A stretch of DNA of 64,000 nucleotides from Clostridia bacterium (GTDB taxonomy: Bacteria > Bacillota > Clostridia > Christensenellales > CAG-138), in NCBI GenBank assembly GCA_030526425.1, contig JAUNCT010000006.1:1-64000 (forward strand), in the 5' to 3' direction. The position numbers were made by a program, and so were the translations under genes. Of this stretch, positions 55,392-63,829 are shown piece after piece (within the stretch, counting starts at the first letter, position 1; the number at the start of each line of letters is the position of its first letter). The notes beneath the pieces were generated by a model. That model had not been told where the DNA came from. It worked only from the letters and a program-made list of their open reading frames with translations, and did no database searches.

Positions 55392-56408
55392 ATGAAAAGA
55401 CTCATCGCGATCGTTCTCACATTGGCTATGGTATTTGCCATGACCGGCGTTTCCGCTCTTGCGGAGGGGAAACTCACCTTCGGCTATATCACCCCCGGTC
55501 CCGACACCTGGTACCTCAGAGATGTGGAAGGCTTCCAGGCCGCTGCGGAACTGCTCGGCGTTGAAGTCGTCGTGATCAACTCCAACTACGATGTGAGCCA
55601 GGAGCTCGCCAACATCGAAAACCTCGTCAACCAGCAGGTCGACGGTATCTCCGTGTTCTCCTTCAACGAGAGCGGCGCGATCACCGCGGCGATCAAGGGC
55701 GATGAGGCGGGTATCCCCGTCGTTGCGACCGACTCCGTCGGTACCGTCTTCAACGCGGGTTGCCCCGTTGCCGGCGCCGTCGACTTCGACTGGGCGGGCA
55801 TGGGCGTCGACTACGCCACCTGGATGGCCGAAAACCACCCCGGCAAGGACTTCGTCATCATCACCGGTAACTTCGAGTCCGTTCCCTGCCAGACCGTGAA
55901 CAAGGCCATGGAAGAGACCGCCGCGAAGCTCGGTCAGAACAAGCTGATCAAGATCGAAGAAGGCGAATACACCCCCGCGGTCGCCGCGAACAAGGCGGAA
56001 GACCTCGTGAACTCCGGTCTCGAGTTCGGCATCCTGTTCGTCATGAACGAGGATATGGCAGCTGCCGTCCGTCAGCGTCTCGAAGATATGGGCGTTGCCG
56101 ACAAGTACATCATCATCGCGCAGAACGGTTCCCCCGTCGGCGTCGAAATGATCAAGAACGGCTCCCTGAGCTTCACCATCTCCAGCTCCCCCGGTTGGGA
56201 AGGCTTCATCGCAGCCCTCGCGCTGTATGACGCAGCCGTCAACAAGGAAGCCGCGACCAACGTGCAGTACAACCTGCCCAACATCGCCATCACTCCCGAG
56301 ACCGACACCACCAACCCCGTTGAGGTCGTGCCGTGGGAAGTCAACCTCGAGGCTTACAAGACCCTGACCGCCGAGCACTTCCCGGCGCTGTACGAGTACA
56401 TCAAATAA
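55392..56408 (+). CDS. Sugar ABC transporter substrate-binding protein (RbsB-like)
   Basis: A 338-residue extracytoplasmic receptor of the periplasmic-binding-protein-like I family (ribose/galactose/inositol type). Signal peptide MKRLIAIVLTLAMVFAMTGVSALA|EG has no lipobox. The family features are FGYITPGPDTWYLRDVEGFQAAAELLGVEVVVINSNYDVSQELANIENLVNQQVDGI in the first lobe and FVMNEDMAAAVRQRLEDMG with AQNGSPVGVEMIKNG in the second. GGAGG precedes the ATG. It is first of the operon, followed by a strong hairpin and then the ATPase gene. The exact sugar is not readable; the GH4 gene downstream suggests a glycoside or uronide. Confidence 0.9.
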   Translation: MKRLIAIVLTLAMVFAMTGVSALAEGKLTFGYITPGPDTWYLRDVEGFQAAAELLGVEVVVINSNYDVSQELANIENLVNQQVDGISVFSFNESGAITAAIKGDEAGIPVVATDSVGTVFNAGCPVAGAVDFDWAGMGVDYATWMAENHPGKDFVIITGNFESVPCQTVNKAMEETAAKLGQNKLIKIEEGEYTPAVAANKAEDLVNSGLEFGILFVMNEDMAAAVRQRLEDMGVADKYIIIAQNGSPVGVEMIKNGSLSFTISSSPGWEGFIAALALYDAAVNKEAATNVQYNLPNIAITPETDTTNPVEVVPWEVNLEAYKTLTAEHFPALYEYIK

Positions 56409-56433
56409 ACCCAAACGACCCCGTTTCTCTTGG

Positions 56434-56464
56434 CATAGGGAAGATCCGACCGATCTTCCCTATG
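56434..56464 (+). terminator. Intercistronic hairpin after the binding-protein gene
   Basis: Perfect 13-bp stem CATAGGGAAGATC/GATCTTCCCTATG with loop CGACC and no T-tract. It is more likely an mRNA-stabilising or 3'-end-protecting hairpin than a terminator, favouring excess binding protein. Confidence 0.6.
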
Positions 56465-56492
56465 TGATTATATAAAGGTTATGAGGGAACCC

Positions 56493-57968
56493 ATGGAAAA
56501 ACTGCTGCATTTGAAACAAATCAACAAGGCCTTCAACAGCGTGCAGGTCTTGTTCGATGTGGATCTTGAATTGTACAGCGGCGACGTACTGTGCCTCGTC
56601 GGCGAAAACGGCGCGGGCAAATCGACGCTGATCAAAATACTGTCCGGTGCGGAGGCGCCCTCCTCCGGCACGATCGAGGTGTTCGGGAAGAGCTTTTCCC
56701 GCATGCACCTCCGCGACGCGATCGATATGGGCATCGCCGTGATCTATCAGGACGCGGACCTCGTGGATACGCTGACCATCGCGGACAACGTGTTCCTCGG
56801 CGAGGAGCTGAAGAAGGGACCCTTCGTGGACCGCAAGCGTCAGGAGAAGATCACGCAGGAGATCATCGACAAGCTGGGGCTCGACCTCGACGCGGGCACG
56901 CCCGTTTCCGCCCTTTCCCCCGGGCAGAAGCAGTGCACGCAGATCGTGAAGGCGGTGAAGCGCGACGCGCGCATCGTCGTGATGGACGAACCCACCTCCT
57001 CGCTCGGCAAGCGCGAAACGGAAGCGCTGATGCGGCTCGTCAAGCAGCTCGCCGCCGAAGGGCGCGGCATCATCTACATCTCCCACTACCTCGAAGAGGT
57101 GTTCGAGCTCGGCAACCGCGCATTGGTTCTGAAGGACGGACACTACATCTGCACGATGGACCTGAAGGACACGACGCCCGACGAGCTCGTGCAGAAGATG
57201 GTCGGCCGTTCCGCCTCGAGCTTTTACGCCAGAGAAGCGAGTGAGATCCGCGAGGGCACGCTCGAGGTGCGCGACTACTGCGCGCCGAGCGGCGTGAAGC
57301 ACGTGAGCTTCACCGTGCGCCGCGGCGAGATCTTCGGTCTCGGCGGGCTTGCGGGCGCGGGGCGCAGCGAGCTGATGCGCGCCGTATACGGCTGCGACCC
57401 GAAGACCTCGGGCACGCTTCTCATCGACGGCGAGGACATCACGCCGAAGAGCCCGAAGGATGCCGTTGCGAAGGGCTTTTACATGATCTTCGAGAACCGC
57501 AAGCAGGAGAGCATGTTCAACATCCGCCCGATCTCCGAAAACATCATGATCTCGCACAACGAACGGAAGGAATTCATCGACCTCAAGAAGGAACGCGAGA
57601 CCGTCGACTTCCAGATCCAAGACCTGCACATCAAGACCTTCTCGCAGGAGGTCGAGGGGCAGAACCTTTCCGGCGGCAACCAGCAGAAGATGGTGCTGAG
57701 CCGCTGGCTCGTGGACGACGGGCGCGTGTACGTGTTCGACGAACCGACCAAGGGCGTGGACGTCGGCGCGAAGGAGGAGATCTACCGCCGCATCGTGTCG
57801 CTCGCGAAGCAGGGCAAGTACGTGATCGTCATCAGCTCGGTGCTGCCCGAGCTCATCAGCCTGAGCGACCGCATCGGCGTGATGCGCAACGGCGAGCTCG
57901 TGAACATCGTCGACCGGAGCGAAGCGAGCGAGAGCAGCCTCGTGAAAGAATTCATCGGCATCCAATAA
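56493..57968 (+). CDS. Sugar ABC transporter ATPase, RbsA/MglA type (tandem domains)
   Basis: A 491-residue fused double ATPase. The first domain has Walker A GENGAGKS (37-44) and Walker B RIVVMDEPTSSLG, with an altered signature (LSPGQKQC). The second domain has the degenerate Walker A GLAGAGRS normal for this family, and signature LSGGNQQKMVLSRWL with FDEPTKGVDVG. The ATG at 56493 follows GAGGG by 5 bases; an ATG four codons upstream with AAAGG is an alternative. It energises the single permease that follows after 12 bases. Confidence 0.92.
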   Translation: MEKLLHLKQINKAFNSVQVLFDVDLELYSGDVLCLVGENGAGKSTLIKILSGAEAPSSGTIEVFGKSFSRMHLRDAIDMGIAVIYQDADLVDTLTIADNVFLGEELKKGPFVDRKRQEKITQEIIDKLGLDLDAGTPVSALSPGQKQCTQIVKAVKRDARIVVMDEPTSSLGKRETEALMRLVKQLAAEGRGIIYISHYLEEVFELGNRALVLKDGHYICTMDLKDTTPDELVQKMVGRSASSFYAREASEIREGTLEVRDYCAPSGVKHVSFTVRRGEIFGLGGLAGAGRSELMRAVYGCDPKTSGTLLIDGEDITPKSPKDAVAKGFYMIFENRKQESMFNIRPISENIMISHNERKEFIDLKKERETVDFQIQDLHIKTFSQEVEGQNLSGGNQQKMVLSRWLVDDGRVYVFDEPTKGVDVGAKEEIYRRIVSLAKQGKYVIVISSVLPELISLSDRIGVMRNGELVNIVDRSEASESSLVKEFIGIQ

Positions 57969-57980
57969 CGGAGGAACAAC

Positions 57981-58955
57981 ATGAAAAACCTGAAAAAGCT
58001 TTTGTATTCCCAGTGGTTCGTGCTCGTGATCATCATCCTTTTGATCGGCACGGTGACCACGATCGTGAACCCGAAATTCCTGACCTGGAAGAACATGCTG
58101 GCGATCGTGACGCAGGTGGCGAGCCTCTCCCTCGTCGCCATCGGCGCATCGGTCATGATCGGCTCCGGGCACTTCGATATCTCCGTCGGCGCGATCATCG
58201 GTCTTTGCACCTGCGTGATGGCGATCATGATCAAAAACGGCGTGAACGAATTTCTCGTGTTCCTCGCGGGCGTCGCGCTGGCGACCTTCTGCTGCGTGCT
58301 GAACGGCTCGCTCTCCATCGCCCTCAAAGCCCCCTCGTTCATCATCACGATGGCGACGACGGGCGTGTACACGGGCATCGGTCTTCTGCTGACGCAGGGC
58401 GTGTTGCAGATGATCACCGGCAAGTTCCGCTTCTTCTCCGCCACGAAGGTCTTCGGCTCCGTGCCGATCATGGTGGTCATCGCTCTCGCGGGCTTCGTCA
58501 TCGCGTACATCATGCTGAAATTCACGCAGACCGGGCGCCAGATCTACGCCATCGGTTCGAACCCGACGGCGGCGTACCTTTCCGGCATCAACGTGAACGC
58601 GAGCAAGATCAAGTTCTTCGCCATCGACGGTATCCTCGTCGGCATCGCGGCGGCGATGTACCTCTCCCGCCTCGGTTCGGGTCTGCCCTCCTACGGCGCG
58701 GGCATGGAAATGAACGCGATGGGCGCGGTCGTCATCGGCGGCACCCCGATCTCCGGCGGTAAGGCGAGCATCGGCGGCACGCTGTGCGGCGTTCTGCTCA
58801 TCGGTCTGATCTCGAACTCGCTGAACATGATGCACGTCGACGCGTTCTGGCAGGACATCGCCTCCGGCGCGCTGATCATCCTTGCGCTGGCGATCTCCGC
58901 GGTGCGCACGAAGCTCGCGGCGAAGCAGCAGGCGGAAGCCGCGAAGAAGGCCTGA
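57981..58955 (+). CDS. Sugar ABC transporter permease, RbsC type
   Basis: A 324-residue permease of the BPD_transp_2 family with about nine to ten helices. The family-typical stretches are VASLSLVAIGASVMIGSGHFDISVGAIIGL near the N-terminus, TQTGRQIYAIGSNPTAAYLSGINV (ATPase docking loop) and GAVVIGGTPISGGKASIGGTLCGVLLIGLISNSLNMM. GGAGG precedes the ATG and it is directly behind the ATPase gene. It forms a homodimer in characterised relatives. Confidence 0.93.
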   Translation: MKNLKKLLYSQWFVLVIIILLIGTVTTIVNPKFLTWKNMLAIVTQVASLSLVAIGASVMIGSGHFDISVGAIIGLCTCVMAIMIKNGVNEFLVFLAGVALATFCCVLNGSLSIALKAPSFIITMATTGVYTGIGLLLTQGVLQMITGKFRFFSATKVFGSVPIMVVIALAGFVIAYIMLKFTQTGRQIYAIGSNPTAAYLSGINVNASKIKFFAIDGILVGIAAAMYLSRLGSGLPSYGAGMEMNAMGAVVIGGTPISGGKASIGGTLCGVLLIGLISNSLNMMHVDAFWQDIASGALIILALAISAVRTKLAAKQQAEAAKKA

Positions 58956-59003
58956 CCTTCGGAAGGCATTGCTCAAACCCCAACGACAAACAGGAGAAAA
59001 CCC

Positions 59004-60422
59004 ATGACGAAAGTAGCGATCATCGGCGCGGGAAGCCTCGTCTTCACCAAGCAGTTTCTGAACGACATGTTCAACACCCCCTGTATGGCCGGCACGACCT
59101 ATATGCTGATGGGTCCCACGATGTGGAAGCTCGAAAAGATGAAGCAGTACGCCGACCAGCTGATCGACAAGAACGGCATCGACGCGAAGATCGAATGCAC
59201 GACCGACCGCAGGGAAGCCCTGAAGGGCGCGGATTTCGTGATCTGCACCTTCCTCATCGGCGGCAACGACGCCTACAAGTACGACATCGAGATCCCGCTG
59301 AAGTACGGCGTCGACCAGTGCATCGGCGATTCCTTGGGACCCGGCGGCGTATTCCGCATGCTGCGCACCGCCCCCGTCATCGCCGAGCTCGGGCGCGAGA
59401 TCGACGAGCTGTGCCCGAACGCCTACATCCTCAACTACGTGAACCCGATGGGCGCCGTTTGCACGACCTTTGCCAAGTGCACCAAGGCGCAGGTCGTGGG
59501 GCTTTGCCACGGCGTGCAGACCACGCTGGACCTCATCTCCGGCTACACGAACGTGCCGAAGGACGAGATCGACTATGTGAACGCGGGCATCAACCACATG
59601 GACTGGTTCCTCAAGCTCGAGCACAAGGGGCGCGACCTCTACCCCCTGCTCAAGGAGAACATGGAAAAGCCCGAGTACTACAAGAACGAAAAGGTCCGCG
59701 GCGAGCTGATGCGCCACTGCGGCTACTTCATGACCGAGTCCTCCGGGCACCTTTCCGAGTACATCCCGTGGTTCCGCAGCAGCCGCGAAGCGCTGGACAC
59801 CTACTGCGACGAACCGATGTTCGGCGGCGAGACCGGCGCGGCGCTGAAGTTCAACACCGCCATTGCCGAGAAGTTCAAGAACACCGACGTGTTCTCCATC
59901 GAAAGCGGTGAGCTCGAGCCCCGTTCGAAGGAGTACTGCTCCTACATCATCGAGGCGATCATGACGGGCGTTCCCTTCCGCTTCAGCGGCAACATTTCGA
60001 ACCGCAACGGCTCGATCGCGAACCTGCCGCTCGACGCAACGGTCGAAGTGCCCGTATACGCCGACAAGGAGGGCTTCCACCCCTACAACGTTGGGCGCAT
60101 CCCCGCACACCTCGCGGCGATGAACATGAGCAACATCTCCGTGCAGGGGCTCGCCTCCGAAGCGGCGCTGACCGGAGACCCCGAGCTCGCGTTCTGGGCC
60201 TGCGCGATGGACCCGCTGACGAGCACGAAGCTCACGCTGAGAGACTGCCGCAGAATGGTCGCCGAGCTGTTCGAGGCGGAGCGCAAGTGGCTGCCGCAGT
60301 TCGAAGGCAAAACGCTGAAAGCCGTGGAAGATGTGGAGATCCCCGAAGGTACGGTGGGCGTGCCCGTGCCGACCGACCCCGCGCTTGCGATCAACGAGCG
60401 TTTCGGCAAACTCGCGGAGTGA
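59004..60422 (+). CDS. Glycoside hydrolase family 4 enzyme
   Basis: A 472-residue NAD- and metal-dependent glycosidase. The Rossmann start is VAIIGAGSLVFTKQF. Family 4 motifs are present: ICTFLIGGNDAYKYD, SLGPGGVFRMLRTAPV, YILNYVNPMG, GLCHGVQ with the metal-binding Cys and His, and AGINHMDWFL with the second metal His. GGYFMTESSGHLSEYIPWF-like residues resemble alpha-galactosidase/alpha-glucosidase/alpha-galacturonidase members (MelA/LplD-like) more than phospho-sugar hydrolases, fitting an ABC-imported non-phosphorylated substrate. AGGAG precedes the ATG. It is last in the sugar operon. The exact glycoside is unresolved. Confidence 0.88.
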   Translation: MTKVAIIGAGSLVFTKQFLNDMFNTPCMAGTTYMLMGPTMWKLEKMKQYADQLIDKNGIDAKIECTTDRREALKGADFVICTFLIGGNDAYKYDIEIPLKYGVDQCIGDSLGPGGVFRMLRTAPVIAELGREIDELCPNAYILNYVNPMGAVCTTFAKCTKAQVVGLCHGVQTTLDLISGYTNVPKDEIDYVNAGINHMDWFLKLEHKGRDLYPLLKENMEKPEYYKNEKVRGELMRHCGYFMTESSGHLSEYIPWFRSSREALDTYCDEPMFGGETGAALKFNTAIAEKFKNTDVFSIESGELEPRSKEYCSYIIEAIMTGVPFRFSGNISNRNGSIANLPLDATVEVPVYADKEGFHPYNVGRIPAHLAAMNMSNISVQGLASEAALTGDPELAFWACAMDPLTSTKLTLRDCRRMVAELFEAERKWLPQFEGKTLKAVEDVEIPEGTVGVPVPTDPALAINERFGKLAE

Positions 60423-60765
60423 AGAGTTTGCAAGAAAATCCTTGTTTTGCGGGGGAAAACCGATTTGAAAATCGGTAAACGGTTTCTGCGAAGCAAAACC
60501 GTCCCGGCAGTGCTGTTATTAACAGCATGAGAGGGCCCCCGCGCCCCCTTTCCCCAAACTTTTGGGGATTTTTATTTTTTTGGGGGTTCGTGGGGCTGAA
60601 AGCGAAAATTCCGGATATCGATCTTCGGGACTTGAATGCCGGGTTGCAAACCGAAGATCCGGAAGGTGAATTGTAAAACCAAGTGCAACGCGCACGCGTA
60701 CGGTGGGGTGTTTCGGTGCGTTTGGCGCTTTGTTCGCTCTGTTGTGAAAAAAATTCAAAAACCCA
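60423..60765. repeat. Gene-free stretch with stacked inverted repeats
   Basis: No credible coding sequence. In order: ACCGAT..ATCGGT (60459-60476); ACGGTTT..AAACCGT (60479-60502); TGCTGTTATTAACAGCA (60511-60527); a terminator (60552-60581); and GATCTTCGG..CCGAAGATC (60620-60659). The rest of the gap to 60878 holds the iron-regulated promoter. The stack resembles a dispersed 3'-end repeat element, but dispersal cannot be tested here. Confidence 0.6.
60552..60581 (+). terminator. Terminator of the sugar operon
   Basis: CCCCAAA/TTTGGGG stem followed by ATTTTTATTTTTTT, a strong T-tract about 130 bases past the GH4 stop. Confidence 0.85.
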
Positions 60766-60794
60766 TTGACAAGTTAGCATTCGCTAACTATAAT
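60766..60794 (+). promoter_or_regulatory. Consensus promoter of the feo operon
   Basis: Perfect TTGACA (60766-60771), a 17-base spacer and perfect TATAAT (60789-60794), 85 bases before the first feoA. Such a strong promoter implies control by a repressor. Confidence 0.85.
60772..60789 (+). promoter_or_regulatory. Operator 1 of the feo promoter (DtxR-like dyad)
   Basis: AGTTAGC-ATTC-GCTAACT, a perfect 7-bp inverted repeat filling the spacer between the -35 and -10 boxes. It resembles DtxR/IdeR-type metal-responsive operators. Confidence 0.7.
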
Positions 60795-60805
60795 AATGTT
60801 CCGTC

Positions 60806-60823
60806 AGTTAGCAACAGCTAACC
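60806..60823 (+). promoter_or_regulatory. Operator 2 of the feo promoter (DtxR-like dyad)
   Basis: GTTAGC-AACA-GCTAAC, centred 34 bases (about three helical turns) downstream of operator 1 and just past the expected transcription start. Confidence 0.7.
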
Positions 60824-60878
60824 ATCGTATGGCACCTTGCGGACGGCAAACCGCATCGGTCGCGGAAGGAGAAAACGC

Positions 60879-61088
60879 ATGCCTTTGAATTACGCAAGCA
60901 CCGGAGAGACGCTGACCGTGAAGCGCATCGGCGGGACGCCGGAGGTCAAAAAACACCTCGAAAACCTCGGCTTCCGGGTCGGCGGTGAGATCTCCGTCGT
61001 CACGACGCTGAACGGCAACCTCATCGTCAAGGTCAAGGAAAGCAGGATCGCCCTGAGCGACACCCTCGCCCAAAAGATCGCGGTCTGA
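60879..61088 (+). CDS. feoA: FeoA family protein, first copy
   Basis: A 69-residue SH3-like FeoA protein, an accessory to the ferrous-iron transporter FeoB. Typical features are TLTVKRIGGTPEVKKHLENLGF near the start, a central glycine/basic stretch (RVGGEISVVTTLNGNLIVKV) and SRIALSDTLAQKI at the end. The ATG at 60879 is chosen because GGAAGGAG lies 6 bases upstream. It is first of the operon downstream of a metal-regulated promoter. Confidence 0.9.
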   Translation: MPLNYASTGETLTVKRIGGTPEVKKHLENLGFRVGGEISVVTTLNGNLIVKVKESRIALSDTLAQKIAV

Positions 61089-61109
61089 AGCATAAAGGAG
61101 GAACACGCA

Positions 61110-61331
61110 TTGAAGACACTGAACGACATCGGCATCGGCGAAAGCGCCGTCGTCACGCGGTTGAACGGCGAAGGCGCCGTGAAGCGGCGCATCATGGACA
61201 TGGGGCTGACGAAGCACACCACCGTGCGCGTCAAAAAGGTCGCGCCCCTCGGCGACCCCATCGAGCTCGAAGTCCGGGGGTACGCGCTGTCGATCCGCAA
61301 GGCGGACGCGGCATTGATCGAAGTCGAATAA
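61110..61331 (+). CDS. feoA: FeoA family protein, second copy (TTG start)
   Basis: A 73-residue FeoA protein with the classical signature GEGAVKRRIMDMGLTKHTTVRVKKVAPLGDPIELEVRGYALSIRKADAALIEV, closer to the FeoA consensus than the first copy. The start is TTG, with AAAGGAGG upstream at good spacing. Tandem FeoA genes before feoB are common in Clostridia. A third operator-like dyad follows before feoB. Confidence 0.9.
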   Translation: MKTLNDIGIGESAVVTRLNGEGAVKRRIMDMGLTKHTTVRVKKVAPLGDPIELEVRGYALSIRKADAALIEVE

Positions 61332-61367
61332 CACCACGGCGGACTGCCGTTCTTTTTTCAGGCGACA

Positions 61368-61383
61368 GTTAGCACAGACTAAC
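61368..61383 (+). promoter_or_regulatory. Third operator-like dyad, upstream of feoB
   Basis: GTTAG-CACAGA-CTAAC repeats the half-site of the two promoter operators, 36 bases before feoB. An internal regulated start or repressor roadblock is possible. Confidence 0.5.
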
Positions 61384-61418
61384 CGCTCAAAGCTCAACGG
61401 AGCAGAAAGGAAACCAAC

Positions 61419-63809
61419 ATGAATTTGCGCATCGCGCTTGCGGGAAACCCCAACTGCGGAAAGACAACCCTGTTCAACGCCCTCACGGGGTCGAACCAAT
61501 TCGTCGGCAACTGGCCCGGCGTGACCGTCGAAAAGAAGGAAGGCACGCTGAAACGGCACCCGGAGGTGACCGTCACGGACCTGCCCGGCATCTACTCCCT
61601 TTCCCCCTACACCCCCGAGGAGATCGTCGCGCGGAATCACCTCACCGGCGAACGTCCCGATGTGATTTTGAACATCGTCGACGCAACGAACCTCGAGCGG
61701 AACCTCTACCTCACGACGCAGCTCACCGAGCTCGGCATCCCCGTGGTGATCGCGCTGAACATGATGGACCTCGTGCGGAAAAACGGGGACCGCATCGACA
61801 CCGCGGCGCTTTCCGAACGGCTCGGCTGCAAGGTCGTCGAGATCTCCGCGCTGAAGGGCACGGGCATCGAAGAAGCCGCCGAGGCCGCGATCGCTGCTGC
61901 GAACGACCGCGACTTCTCCCCCGCGACCGTTTTTTCGGAACCCGTCGAACGCGCGCTGACCGCCATTGCGGAAAGCGCGCTGTGGCACACGCCCGAAGCC
62001 ACGCAGCGCTGGTTCGCGCTGAAGCTGTTCGAGCGTGACGAGAAGATCGCGGAATTGCTCTCCCTTTCGGCGCAAGCGCTTGCGGAGGTCGATCGCACCG
62101 TTGCCGCCGTGGAGCGGGAACTCAACGACGACGCGGAGAGCATCGTCACCGGGGAACGGTATGCGTTCATTTCGGAAGTGCTGCAGGGCAGTTACAAAAA
62201 GGCGAACGCGGGCAAAGCGAGCACCTCGGACAAGATCGACCGCATCGTCACGAACCGTTGGCTGGGGCTGCCGGTGTTCGCAGCGGTGATGTTCCTCGTC
62301 TACTGGGTCTCGATGGTCGGCATCGGCACCCCCGCGACGGACTTTGTGAACGACGGCGTGTTCGGAGACGGCTTCCACCTGTTCGGCGACGGCGGTTACG
62401 CCGAGGTCGCGGAGCGCTACGCCGAAGCGAGCGCCGTGAACGACGCTTACGAAGCCTACGTGGCGGAGCACGGCACCGCGCCCGCGGGGGACTTTCCCGT
62501 GGTGATCGAGGACGAAGAAACGCTTGAGGTTTCGGAAACGACCGCAACGCTTGCGGACTATGCGAACGCGCAGCAAACGCTTGCGGAGCTCGGCGGTGAA
62601 CCGGACCCGGCGGAATACGGCGTGTGGATCCCCGGCATCCCGGTGCTTGCGGAGCGCGCGCTGGACGCCCTCGGGACCGCCGATTGGCTCAAGGGGCTCG
62701 TGCTCGACGGCATCGTCGCGGGCGTGGGCGCCGTGCTCGGCTTCGTGCCGCAGATGCTGGTGCTCTTTTTCATGCTCGCGTGCCTCGAGGCGTGCGGCTA
62801 CATGGCGCGCATCGCCTTCGTGCTCGACCGCGTGTTCCGCAGGTTCGGTCTTTCGGGCAAGTCCTTCATCCCGATGCTCATCGGCACGGGCTGCGGCGTT
62901 CCGGGCGTGATGGCTTCGCGCACGATCGAAAACGAGAGCGACCGCCGCATGACCATCCTCACGACGACGTTCATCCCCTGCGGCGCGAAGGTGCCGTTCA
63001 TCTCCATGATCGCGGGAGCGATCTTCGGCGGCTCCGCTTGGGTCGCGACCTCGGCGTACTTCGTCGGCATGGCGGCGATCGTCGTTTCGGGCGTGATGCT
63101 GAAAAAGACGCGCATGTTCGCGGGCGAGCCCGCGCCGTTTGTGATGGAGCTGCCCGCCTATCACCTGCCGACGCTCGGCAACGTGCTCCGCTCGATGTGG
63201 GAACGCGGAAGTTCCTTCATCAAAAAGGCGGGCACGATCATCCTCCTGTCGACGGTCGTGGTGTGGTTCTTGACCCGCTTCGGCTTCACTGCGGAGGGCT
63301 TCCGCATGCTCGGTGAGGAGGAACTCGGCAGCTCCGTACTCGCGGCGTTCGGGCGCGGCTTCGCGTGGATCTTCGCGCCGCTCGGCTGGGGCAACTGGCA
63401 GGCCGCCGTCGCATCGGTGACGGGGCTCGTCGCGAAGGAGAACATCGTCGGCACGATGGGCGTGCTGTACGGCGGCGGGGAGCTGACCGTGTGGCAGGCG
63501 CTGGCCAACGCCTTCGACGGGGTCTCCGGGTATTCCTTCCTCGTGTTCAACCTGCTGTGCGCGCCCTGCTTCGCGGCGATCGGCGCCATCAAGCGCGAAA
63601 TGAACGACACACGTTGGACGACCTTCGCCATCGCCTACCAGTGCGGCTTCGCCTATGTCGTCGCGCTGATGGTGAACCAGTTCGGGCGGCTGTTCGCGGG
63701 CAATGCGGACCCCATCGGCACCGTGTGCGCGGCGGCGTGCCTTGCGGCGATGCTGTACCTGCTGTTCTTCAAGCGCGCCGGCAACGCCCGCAAGAACGGA
63801 AACGCCTGA
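61419..63809 (+). CDS. feoB: Ferrous iron transport protein B
   Basis: A 796-residue inner-membrane Fe(II) transporter. The N-terminal G domain has G1 GNPNCGKTT (9-17), G3 VTDLPGIYSL and G4 LNMMD, then a helical GDI-like spacer. The Gate/core membrane region follows (TGCGVPGVMASRTIENESDRRMTILTTTFIPCGAKVPF). An acidic extracytoplasmic insertion of about 70 residues (about 315-400) after the first core helix resembles that of other clostridial FeoBs. GAAAGG lies before the ATG. It is preceded by two feoA genes and followed by a Cys-rich small protein, the standard clostridial cassette. Confidence 0.95.
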   Translation: MNLRIALAGNPNCGKTTLFNALTGSNQFVGNWPGVTVEKKEGTLKRHPEVTVTDLPGIYSLSPYTPEEIVARNHLTGERPDVILNIVDATNLERNLYLTTQLTELGIPVVIALNMMDLVRKNGDRIDTAALSERLGCKVVEISALKGTGIEEAAEAAIAAANDRDFSPATVFSEPVERALTAIAESALWHTPEATQRWFALKLFERDEKIAELLSLSAQALAEVDRTVAAVERELNDDAESIVTGERYAFISEVLQGSYKKANAGKASTSDKIDRIVTNRWLGLPVFAAVMFLVYWVSMVGIGTPATDFVNDGVFGDGFHLFGDGGYAEVAERYAEASAVNDAYEAYVAEHGTAPAGDFPVVIEDEETLEVSETTATLADYANAQQTLAELGGEPDPAEYGVWIPGIPVLAERALDALGTADWLKGLVLDGIVAGVGAVLGFVPQMLVLFFMLACLEACGYMARIAFVLDRVFRRFGLSGKSFIPMLIGTGCGVPGVMASRTIENESDRRMTILTTTFIPCGAKVPFISMIAGAIFGGSAWVATSAYFVGMAAIVVSGVMLKKTRMFAGEPAPFVMELPAYHLPTLGNVLRSMWERGSSFIKKAGTIILLSTVVVWFLTRFGFTAEGFRMLGEEELGSSVLAAFGRGFAWIFAPLGWGNWQAAVASVTGLVAKENIVGTMGVLYGGGELTVWQALANAFDGVSGYSFLVFNLLCAPCFAAIGAIKREMNDTRWTTFAIAYQCGFAYVVALMVNQFGRLFAGNADPIGTVCAAACLAAMLYLLFFKRAGNARKNGNA

Positions 63810-63829
63810 CGAAAGGAGCGATATCCAAA

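Noticed and set aside
56460..60110. Long minus-strand frame (1216 codons) antisense to the sugar transporter and GH4 genes
   Set aside because: The plus strand encodes complete, recognisable ABC and GH4 proteins with ribosome sites. The antisense frame is a composition artefact.
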